From Cristatella mucedo (Eukaryota > Bryozoa > Phylactolaemata > Cristatellidae), in the NCBI GenBank assembly GCA_009760855.2, contig WPIO01000019.1:4631501-4695500 (forward strand): a DNA stretch of 64,000 nt, written 5' to 3'. The notes under the pieces are model-generated. The model was given only the letters and a program-made list of their open reading frames with translations, made no database searches and was not told the origin of the DNA. Shown here piece after piece: positions 33,601-45,600 of this stretch. Position 1 is the first letter of the stretch. Every line of letters begins with the position of its first letter. Position numbers and translations under genes: made by a program.

Positions 33601-36600
33601 AATTTATTACTTCAAAATGCCAGGTGATTGACTGTAATGGGCTAATGCAATCGGACTGATGATGTTCTCAGTATATCGGAAGTATGATGGTATGATGCCT
33701 AGTGACGACACTGATTGTCATATGTGGGATAGATATACTATTCTTTATTCATTTTGTGTGGTTTATCAGGCTTATTGCTTGGTTTGGATACCATTTTTAA
33801 ATTAGTACAGGCTTGGGTCAGACAAATATCCACAATTGTCTGACCTTAATAACGTTAGGGTGGTATACCCACTTGTCCGGCAGCTGGCAATGTGATATTC
33901 TGCTTTTCATCGGTATGCCTGTGATAAACGTGCCAGTTTGGGTTGTGAGTGACGTCGTGTTGCACTCGCTTTTCGTAGTTGATTATTACCAAGACTGACC
34001 TGTCAGTATTGGTGAATTGCTTAATCAATGTCTCAAGTTGTGGTTTATCAGTTGTTACACCGTGCACAGATGCTTACTTAGGTGTCATAGAGAAACCTAT
34101 CAGTCACTGTCACTGCTGCCTGTGATTATCTTGATTCTATGCCAATGCTGATGCAAATTTAATCGTTTCCCAAAGTTATGTAAGCGTATGATGTCGCTGT
34201 ATTAACAATAAATAAACTTGTTTGCAGACTTTAAAGTCACGCATCCGAGAGCTTGAAAGTGGTGGAGCAGATAGCACAATGATGCTGCAGAGGTACATGC
34301 TGTTTTTTATTGGAAGTCGTGTGGTGTGCCTGTGCTGCTGCTGCTTCCATGACTTGATATCTATTTTGTAGATCGCCATTGGTTTCGAAAAGGATAGCTG
34401 AATTTCAGTGCAAGGAGGCAGTACACCTTGCAGTGCAAGGCGACCTGAGAGAAAGGTGTGTTTCATCTTTGCAAACTTGTACGAGTGCCTGTCTATAATT
34501 GAGATTATGCTGTGCCAGCTGCTACATGCTGGTCACGAACGACGTGGTTCTACAACAAGTGATCCTAAATCAGCTAACAACAGGTCTCTTATGTTGGCCA
34601 GATCTCTTTACCTGTAGTACTTCTTTGCTGGTACCAACAGGGTCAGACCTTGGGCTCTTCATTTTGCCATATACGGCTGTGCATCATGAAATCTCCGATG
34701 GCATAGATTGCAATACCACTGCAATGCTGACAAAACCTGCATTACTGACCGAATGCATAATTGTTTTACACAAAGCTGTTTTTCAAAGAAGTGTCTTGGT
34801 GTCATCTGCCGTTGGGCTACCAATAACGGCTAACTGCCTCTTACTTGACAGAAAGCAGAGATACTAATTGCAGAGACCGTTCGCTCCAATGGTTTGTGCT
34901 TTTATATCGGGATAGTTATCAAAAAACAATTTTCAGTTTGGCTGCAGCGGCTATGACTGTAAAATCGTTCGGGTAAACGTAGTGTCACTAAGAAACCTGA
35001 AAGCCTACCTCTCAAAATGGGCTTGGCCAGCGTGTTCCTTGTAGCCTGCTATATAGTCACTTAAGGAGTTCTACTGGTTACCGGTAGAAAAAGGGTATAC
35101 CGTACACACAGTAGTAAGGGTAGCATCAAAGGCAAATTTGAAACACTTTTTTCTTACTTTGGTACTGTAATGATAAACTTAGATCAATGAACTGCACCAT
35201 TAGCGGCATTTCCCTAAGAACAAATTTATTCACCGAGTCAGCACTGCTGCGAGTGTACTCCAACCTTCTTAGGTGTTCTGAGTAGAGTCTCTCAGCTACT
35301 TCTGCTGGATCTTTCGGCAGCTTTTGGTGCCAGCGATCGCCAAGTTCTTGAGTGCCTATCGTTTCGCCTACCATCAGAGGCACTGCACTATATGGTTTAG
35401 TTCCTATCTGAGTTAGAGATTTTATAGAGCCTTTTATGTGCCACCGTTTATACTCCTGTAACTCGCTACTTTCAGATCTTCCTGCTTCTGCTGTTAGATG
35501 GTTACAGGTGATGCAAAACGCAGCAGCTAAGCATGTTTGTCGTGAACGCCACAGCTGCATCATACCACTTCTGTCCAATATGCACTGGCTTCTCATTAAG
35601 CAGCATACCAAAGGGGCAAGGAAGATAAACTGAATCAATGTCAAGGGTCTTAAGATAGAATAATTCACAGATAATTTTTGACAACGAAGGGAATACATGC
35701 AGACTGCATAACATGAAGTGGTTGGCAGTAGAGATCATGGGCTTGAAGGTTTTATGTAGGTTGGCTATGCTTGGACTGTTATTGGTACGTGATCAGATGT
35801 GTGCAGAATTTTGTAATAATAGTAGCCGACTGCATACAATCGCAGAATATTTAATCAGGGTGTTACTTCAGTATTGAGTTTGGCCTTGGTCGTGAGCCAA
35901 ACAGAAAATGATCGGCTAATGTACACAATTCGACACATAGTAGGGGTCCACATTCTTTACTTGAAAGGAAGAACTTCTGAAGCTTTGTAAGATAAACCTC
36001 CAAATTGGAATCATGTTCAATCCAATCTTTTCAAACATGCTTGGGGTGCTGAAACTTAGGATTGCACTCAAAATGTGCTGAACTGACCGTGTGAATTTAT
36101 AAAGTGCCATAATACCATTAATGTATATCCTGACACTAGAGATATAGAAAATCATGTTGCGTCGTCCTTGGGAATTGAACCCATGGCCCCCGAAGACGGT
36201 GTGGGAGAGTGTTATCATGTCGCAGTCGACTTGTGGGGAAGGACACTGCCTCCTTCTTTGTTCTGAATGCGCGGAGTGACTTTCTGCTCCACAGAGCCAC
36301 GATTTGACAGCCACGAGGAGCCACAACTAGGGATGCATAGCGCTGACTTACAGATTTTGAGTGATATCCCAAAGGTGCTGGATATAATGCCCGCTCGTTC
36401 ACAATCTTGCCGTCACCTGCCAAAGCAGCATTTAACTTTGTTTTAAAGTAGATCATCGCAGTACTGTCACGTCAGATGCAGCAGTTCGGCCACTACTGGG
36501 CAGTTAGTACCCGTAGTGCCCTGCTGAGACTGATGCTTCATGCAAGTAAGCCAGCAAGTGGGGCTCCTAACATTTCTGGAAATACTGCCCCTTTCTGGAA

Positions 36601-39600
36601 TAGAGCCGTGCAATAATTGATCATTAGTTAATTATTAAGCATATGCCTTTTTGCTTGAGCATAAGTGATACAGCTTAATTTCATTAGCCATGTGTGGGCA
36701 GACCAATCGCCTCATGCTACTCGGTTTGCGCAAGAGCTGGTACCTTGCGGGCAGACTTTTGTCGGAGCCTCTGAATGCAGGTTTAATGCCCACGTGTCAC
36801 GTCCTAGTGGCAAGAATGGGTGCAGAGGTGGGTGTTTTTTTTGCCGCCGAACCCATCGGTAACCCAGCTACCAAACTAAACCCTCACTGCTAAATAATAT
36901 CGTCCGTACTGAAGCTTCATCAGCCTTTGTTTCTGTATTGCTTGTGGCCCTCCTTTTTTATCCTTTGCCCCTGTCACTGCAGCTGCTTTTGTCGTTGTGT
37001 GGCAACGTCGGTCGCCTGTTTTCGGCTAGTCTGCACTATCATCAAAACCGTGCCAACACTCTGGAGGCAGAGCTTCACAAGCTGAACGCCCAGCATGTGG
37101 GCTGCACGAACAGAGCCCTCCAGCAGGCAGAGCTCATCAAGCGCCTCCAGCGCAAGCTTGGCGCTGTCTCTCAGGTAATTGCTTTGGCCGGCCTTGTCAA
37201 GCGATACACTTTTGCTTTCCACGGGTAAGCGCCGCATTAGCTCTCTGCTGCTGCTCTTGCTGCGCTGCTTTCTGCGTGCACCTGGCTCACCAGCCCGGGC
37301 AGGTGCTTCAGCTAACACTGTGGCACCCCTCCTTACAGGAGCGCAATGCTTACAAGAAAACCCTGGACGCATTTGACGGTGGCGTGACTGCGGACGTGGC
37401 CACCGTCAGCAATTCGAAGCTTGCCATAGCTGAACAGGTCGCGGCCAGTTGCCGAGCTACGGTGCAGTCTTTGGAGGAAGACTTGAATAGAAAGTCCGAA
37501 GAGTTGCTCGTATGTCAGCGGAGATGCGAAGAGGTAGCGTGCAGAGATCGCTTGCCGTGCCCGTCCGTAGCTGCCTTCTGCTGCCACTCCTCGAGCCTCG
37601 ATCTCGCTTGCTGGCTGCTCGAGCAGTTCGAGCCGATCTCGAGCTGTGCCGGAATGGCAGCTGGTCTCCTTAGTCTCCTCGTAGCCCTGCTTAGTCCTAT
37701 AGACAGTGCGCGTAGTGGGTCGGCTGATCCCTCTGACCCATGACTTGTGCGTTCGTGTCGGTCATGCTCATCGTTGGACTGCTCGTTGCAGCTCGAAGGC
37801 AAAGTAAACGAGGCCACTGCAAGTGCTTCACCAAGTGCAGCCGGATGCCGCAAAGATTCCGAAGCCGAGGCAGACCGGCAGACTATTTCGCAGCTCAGGT
37901 CTGTGTGTGTGGGTGAACATGTGTATGCCGAGTCGTCGAAATTGCACGGCTAGTGGAAAGATGTTCTGTCATTCTTCGTGAAATGGCAAGTGCTGTCGAG
38001 CGAGTTTGCACCGTTAGTCGATGTGGGCCACGTGTGCGTAATTTTTCGCACCCCGGCAGCAACCAACGTCTTGCTATAGTATTTTAACATGCTAAAAGCA
38101 TGCTAAAGAAGTGTCCTTTCCAGTTGTGTTGGGTTCTCACGAAATTTGCTTTCTCGGCATTGGCGAGGGAAGGCTCACCTTGTGTTGTGGCTTATGGGTT
38201 ATGTGGCAGCACTGGTGGCCGTAGGTATAATGAGCCGGTTTGATGTCTAGAATTTTAACTTCAGCATTGATTTCTTGCATACTGCTTAGACTGTCGTTTA
38301 GTATTTATGTCACATCTGCACCATTAGCCGATTGACAGTCGGTTCACTTTCAAAAACTTGTTTAGGGAGTTTGCTTTTGATATTGCGTGTGTAATTTAAT
38401 ATTTGACTGTGTGCCTAATGCCCCCACTACTAGTCAGTAGTTCTCCTGTTGTACTTAGCCTTGTTTTCTATTAGGCTTAGTATTTTTAATGAAAAAGATT
38501 GTGTAGCTTGCTCGTATTTCACCCCATCACCGACCAGCTTGTTTGTACTTAAACCTGTATAACTCTTTTCGAATGCCGACCTCAAACCTAGCTAGTGATC
38601 ACTGTTTACTGTGAATGGTGTTATTGAATTGGTTACCCACTCATCATACGTTTTAGGTTAGACATTGAAACGTTACACAAAACTATGGAAGACATATCCA
38701 ACGAGAAAGCTATATTGGAAATGCGACTAGAAAGGTTGCATATGCAGGTCAGTTTTTTAGTTGTATTTGATGGATCGCTGTGCTCGGTATTGTCCCTCGA
38801 GAGCCTCGTGATGTACAAGGTTATTACTTTGTTCTTATTTCGAGGTTATTACATCGTGATGTACGAGGTTACTGCTAGCCATCGGTATAGCAAGTCGGCT
38901 TACAGAATGGTAACTTTAATATTGATTCCTTGCATATTGACTCCCCACAGAATATTTTTTAGTATTCATGCCAGATTCTTACTCCAATGCGATTGGCAAG
39001 CCTCCCTTCATTGAGAGTGGAGTGCTTGTTGCCATTGAATGTGCCATCTGCTCGATGGCACAGCATCTTTGATGACAAGCTTCTGTGTTACTGTTGAGAG
39101 CAGTGCCTTGGGATCTTGTTGGGGTCTAGACTTGTGTATGAGTATCCTTGCCTGCAGCAGAAATTTGTTAAAGTGTCGATTGACACATTGCTTGACGTTC
39201 AGAGGCACCCGCTCCAAAAAAAAACATTTCAAGCCAAGAGCGCCAATTTGAAATCTTAATTTCGGGTACAAATACACTCAGTCGAAACGTTTTCTCAGAA
39301 GTATGGCGATGCTGTCGCTGCTACCTCGGTCAGTTGGTAAGAGGATTTTCTACGACTCCAGACATACTAAAATTTTGCCCTGCTTGTGAAAATATTTACT
39401 GACAGCCCAAGAACAGGCATGTATGCTGTTGTATCCACTTAAAATGCTGCACTATTCATTATGACCTCGTTAACCTGGCCACACACGGAGGCCGCAGGTT
39501 TCTTTGTTGTCTCTTCAGTTATAACACAATCCATGGAGTCTGAATTTTACTGAAAAGGTTGGCTAGTGCTGTAGGTTGAACACCTCGCCTATGCCACCTG

Positions 39601-42600
39601 TCGAGATCGTTTCATAGTTGTTCTATGGGTCCGATCAAGCAACTGGCTGGGGAACTGCATCAGCTCCACACCGGACTCGTTAAAAATTACTTTACTCAAA
39701 TTGTTGCTGGTCAAGCAAGTTGGGTTTCAAGTGTCATATATTCTGCTTTGAGGGTTCGTTATATTTAGCAGCAATATAACGAACCCAAGAATACTGGTAG
39801 GCCACTAAAGTACTTCCCTATGATCAACGAAGTGAAGCCAGTAGTGTCGATAGATGCCTTTTAATGAATGGACTGCTGATGTGTGAACCCAGCCGAGAGA
39901 TACAAAGATGGGCAGCAATCCAGAAATAGCTATATAATATATAATATAATATATAATATATATAATAAATAGCTATATAATAGCAAGCTAGAATGGCAAT
40001 TAGCAGGAGTCAATTCGTGCAGACACAAGCATGCCTCTGGAGAACATTTACCGTTGATGCTTGTTGAACTGAGCGATAAGCCTGCACGAGTTTGTATCCG
40101 GACTTATAAGCAGTATGTTTTGCTATTCCTAGAGCAGCAGCTGCTGCTGTGGCTGCATTTGCTGCAGTGAAATCCGTGCTGCTGAAGCTGCTGCTGTTCC
40201 GTGTCAAGAGTTTAGCACAGGGTTAGTATTGCGTTCCCTGGTTCAGTCCCAGGTGCCTTCACTTTTTGTTGCCATGGACTGCATCAACGACTGTACTAGT
40301 GTCGTCGAACAAGTGAGGCCTTTGATCTTGCGTCACATGACCACACATTGTTGGTTTGCTGGCATACTCTCTCCAGCCACCACTTTGCTCACAAGTGCTC
40401 GTTTTTATCTCGGGCGTGGTGCGAGGCTATGTAATTGATTTGCCTTAATTGTGGGCTTTATCAAGCATATTCTGCTCGAGTGAGTAATAAGTCCCTGATG
40501 AGACCACTACTGCTCAATAGTCATTCTGCACGAAAGTGTTTTGTTTATCTGCAGCTTCTAGGCATAGTCCATCAGGCGCTCTTGTCAACTCTGAAACATA
40601 ATTCATTTTCGAACGTTCTTTTGAAAGTTTGACCATGATCCATAGCTATAAAGCTAGATTATGTAGACCCTTCTGCCACATAGCATTATCTGAAAGCCTT
40701 TTCAAGTTGTTGCCTGAATAATGAGGCCCTCGGGTGCTTGTATGGGTAATTACTCCATTGATTTTGTAGTGTGTCCAAGGCTTCTTAGCCACGTATAGTT
40801 TATTTTTACGGCACTGCTTGGCTGATTTCTTAGTTGTTATAACCGTTCACGTGCTGCTCACGAGTTTTAGATGCATTTTTCAATTTGTGTGCAGTCACCT
40901 TGCTACCATTATCCTGCACTTATTTTGGTGAATAGGGTGATTATGATCCCACGACGACAAAAGTTATCCACCTGAAAATGAACCCTCTCACAGAGCTACA
41001 AAAGCAGCGGGCTACAGAGAGAGAGCGGCTACGAGCTGAAAACGAACGTCTAAAAGAACGCCTGAAACTAATGGAGAATGCAGTAGATACTGGTGTGAGG
41101 CCGCACGACCTCACTGCCGTCATTGAGCAACGCCTGAAGGATCCAAACGCTAGTGTTGAAGGTAATTGTCATCACTTTTTGACTTATGTTCTTGTTTTGT
41201 GTCTGCTTGACTGAGCCTGTTGACTTAGCAGCATCACTGCAAGCTATTTCAAGACATCGACTGAAGATCAGTAGGCCGCACATCAATAGGCCCTAACATA
41301 AACATTGTAATAAGATGCTGTGGGCAGCAATATAGTAGTTTCTTATGCACGCTATGTATTCAAGCTGTTGCTTTCGACGGTCATGCATCTACTTGCTGTT
41401 GTGGCTGGACCTATTGATAAAATGTAAACAAACATATATAATTCATTTGTGTAGCACCCTAAGAGAATTGTATCTCTATTTCAGGCGCTTCGTATATGCC
41501 TCGTGGGCTCGAGCCCACGACCTCGGTCATTAAATATATTCACCTTATCCTCGGTCGTTAAGGGCGAGCACCTTAACCACCTGGCCAAACTAGTGCTGCA
41601 TGTTCATCCCTTGGGAGGCAGAGTGAAGGCATGAGCCACTTGACGTTTAATTATACCCACATTAGAATTTGTGGCTGTGGTCTGCATACAGGCCTTTGGC
41701 TCATTTGAATACATCTATTATATGGTAATACCTGTGTACATAAAACATAAAATAGTGCTAGCCTCATTGGGCGCTTTGGGTTGTGACATTTCTGCTGTTC
41801 CCATCGACATTGGCTGTTGCTCCTACTCAAACTGGACTTGAAGTGATGATGCTACCGTCTCACGAAATGGCCTTGTCGTTCGAGGTTTTTATGCTGTGGA
41901 TCAAGTTTATAATGGATGCTCAAACTGCTGCTAGCCTGTGGGACTGGGCGAGCCAGTTAAAAGTGTATGGTCTGTAAATTTGGCTGCATCTGCAGCTGGC
42001 CCTATGCTAGCCCCTTCGGAAACCAGAATGCTTCCCCTATTCATCATAAAGAAATGCAAGCGTGAACACATGGACCTGAAGCTTCTGTGGCTACTTGGGT
42101 GAAGTAGATATGAAAAATTACGGCCACCCGTCTGGTTGTGATCTCGCCTTGGATACCACAAATAGGCACAATTGATTGCTGTGGCGTATCTTGTGACTGT
42201 CAATTGTCCAGCGAAAACGCCCACTGCCACCAGCATTCGAACCCAGGACTTTGTGGAACCGTTAAGCCAGCATATATACACGGTCTGTCTTGTATCTGTT
42301 TTGCTTCAGTCTTTGATGCATATGTCACCAAGATTGCAGACGACTGAAAGAAGACAGAGAAGCTGAAGAAGAGAACAGAAGCTGTTCTACTTTTTGGCCA
42401 AGACAGAAGCAAGACCAAACAAACCCTGGTTTGGCACAGAGGTTAAGTTGCTCATCTTTGATGGTCGAGGTCAAGGTGCTCGCCTTTGAAGGTTGAGGTC
42501 GTCGGCTCGAGCCCTTTCATATGTGAAGTGCCTGTGTAGCGATTCGTGACTCTTACGGTGCTATACAAAGGAATTATATTTTATATTTATTTTTAACGAC

Positions 42601-45600
42601 TAAACTAAGGCATCGTCAAAGGCACACCTTCGTCATTGCTTTGAAAGACATGGCAGATGATATGACTTGCAAAGTCATCGATGCGTTCCACAAGAATCCT
42701 TGGATATGGGATATTATGAGCTCTTCATGTAGGAACCTCGTCATAGCGGCAGGTGATAAAGGCTACCTAAGAAGTTTTAAACTCATCAAGAGGTGCATCG
42801 TGGAGGGCCATTTCCTACCTTCTTAATGAATGCTATATGTGCTTGACCACTCTGAGGATAGAGCTAGTAGACAGCTAGAAGAAAGCAAGATGGAAGGCAA
42901 ATTGACCGTGTAAACTTCCGTCAAGAAGGAAGTCCAAATGCAGGACAGAAGAATGACTAAAGCAAGACGACCGTATAAACGCAGCTTCAGTTCTAAGCAG
43001 CCTTTCTACCCAACTATTTTCTCAGTGCCATGTTTGGCAGCTTGTCAATGTCTATGCATGCTTGGTGTGCATCAAGTCCAGCCTAGTTACTCAAACTTCT
43101 AGCTCTCCGCTTGTGCCATCTTTTGACAAAGCTGCCATACTTAAATGTTGCTTGCACTTGGAGATAAAGCAAACGTGCAAGCCTACGGTTATATGCTCAA
43201 AATGCCATGTGCTACTGTTGATTCCTTGAGATTACTCTTTCACTTTTATTGACCTGAAAAAAGTGCTTGGGATTCCTTGATTTTCTCCGGTAGCAAAACT
43301 TCCAAACCCGTCTGTACTTTGATTTCTTGTGCTTTGCTGTTTTTTCATCAGCGTACAGGTCTGCTTGTGTGTGCTGCTTAGCTCTAATCTTTTTGCAGTT
43401 GTTTACCGTCTGTGCATTCTGTAGGTCGCCTAGGTATAATTGCTGACCATTACACTTAAAATAGGAATTTCTTATGTTCTTGCAGAGAACAATAGAATGA
43501 GAATGCTGCTTTTGCATTCTTGAACAATGAGACTGCTTGTACTCGATAGGCGAGCCTTCGTTTTGTTTTGCTACAACTCGGAAGTCCTTTAGCTCGTTAC
43601 CTAGCGATCCTTGTGATGATCTAGCTTGATCGCACCTCTCGCTTCTTTGTCAACAAGATAGTCAAGATCAGGGTGTTTATCCCTATGGTGGCAGCACCCC
43701 CCTGAAATCATGTCTCAATTCCATGCAGCACCCCAATGTCTACATTCAAGGAGTTAACTACTGAGCTCGTCCTTAAGTTCATATTCCATCAAAGAAGTCC
43801 TCTAGACCCTATTTCCACTGTCCTGCTTTTCTGAGGCATAGATCTGCTTCTGCCATATATGACCAACTTCATAAGTATGTCATTAGCCTCAGGTTATGTC
43901 CCAACACGTTTCAAAAAGGCTGTTGTCAGGTCACTAGTCCAAGCAACACTAGATCAAGAGAACTTAAGCAACGTTCGCCCAGTCTCCCCTTCTACTGTTC
44001 CTATCAAAGACCATGGAACAAGCCATGGCAGACCAGCTGAACTCATATATTGAAACTTCAAACTTCACTAGTAAGTTCTAGTCTGGCTTCAGAGCTAATT
44101 GCCCCACAGAGTCAGTATTGCTTCGGGTGTATAACAACCTACTTAGGAATGCAGACTTAGGTGGAGTATCTCTAATTTTTTTTGCTCGAGCTTTCGGCAG
44201 CTTTTGATACTATCGATCACTAAGTCCTCCACGAGCCCCTCATATTTCGCCTGGACATCACTGGTACTGCACTGCAATAGTTCGTCCTGCCTCAGTGGGA
44301 GATTCCAGAGTATTGATGTGAATGGACAAAGATCATCCGAGGAACCACTGAAGTATGGGGTACCTCGGGGCTATGTGCTTGGTTTGGTTCTTTTCACGGT
44401 TTATAGCCTCCCTATTGCCGATGTGATTGTCAGGCGCAATATAGGCTTTAACTTCTATGCAGATTACACTCAGTTGTACCTTTGCTTTGAGCCCTTCAGC
44501 ACGTCGAATTCTCTACACACCCCTGCTGCATGTATTGATGACATCCACACATGGTTGACAGCAAACTTTCTTAAATTGGATTATGATAAAACGAACCTGC
44601 TAGTTATGGCCAAACCTAGTGCGTTTCAGAAGTTTGAAAGGTTAATGCTCACAATCGGCCCTGCCAGCAAATCTCCTGTTGAATCTGCACGAAATTTAGG
44701 TTTCCTATTCCAAAGTGACCTTTCATTAGATGACCACATCAGTTCTCCAGTCAAGTCTGCCTACTTTTAGCTGCATAACATTGCTAAAATTTGGGCTTGT
44801 TTATACAGGGACACCGTGTCTAAATTGGTCCATGCATTTGTGACATCCCGTCTCGACTTCTATGACTCACTCACTGCTTGCTAGTCTGCCGGCCTGTGCA
44901 CTCAGCCGCTTACAGCTGGTGCAAAACTTGCAGCAAGGCTTGTCTGTCGTGAGTGTCATAGTTGCCACATCACACCACTTCTCACCGACCTGCATTGGCT
45001 TGCAGTCAAGCAATGCATCGACCTCAAGGTTCTGTCACTCACTTTGAGGTCCCTTCTTTCTTTGGCTCCAGACTGCCTATCAGATCTACTCCCCCACCAG
45101 GCTAGGCAAGTACCACCCGCTTTGCGAAATCTATTTGTTTACCTATGCTTCGTACGAACCTTAAATCCTTTGGAGACCGTGCCTTTAGTTTCGTATGCTT
45201 CCGAAGCCTCAAACTCACTTTAGGTCGACTGGTGCCACGATATCCTCTAACGTGACCGCATTTAAAAAAAAAAGCTAAAACGCATCTATTTATCACAGCA
45301 CATGTGGGTCCGTGTGATTCGTCCTTGGTGTGCTTATCCATGCTGACACTGTGCATTCTGCCACTAACCATACTTGCATGCTCACCCTACGCTTGTCACC
45401 CCTAGCCATGTCATGCTTAATGTCGGTGTGCATGCAACCACTAACCATTCGATTATGCTTACTTTGCAGCAATTTAAAAGTGCCTAGAAAGAGATTGGGT
45501 TTTCTGAGGGTGCTGTAACAAATGTATTGTTATTATAATTAATAGGCGAATCGTTATCCATAATATTAATAAAAAAAAAATATTTCATTTTAATGGCACC

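Noticed and set aside
36134-36250. Possible tRNA gene on the minus strand
   Set aside because: B-box-like GGTTCAATTCC is present but the 5' and 3' ends do not pair as an acceptor stem.
40130-40200. CAG/CTG-rich stretch as a polyglutamine or polyalanine exon
   Set aside because: Units are irregular, there are no splice sites in a matching phase, and it lies within the MAD1 intron before exon 13.
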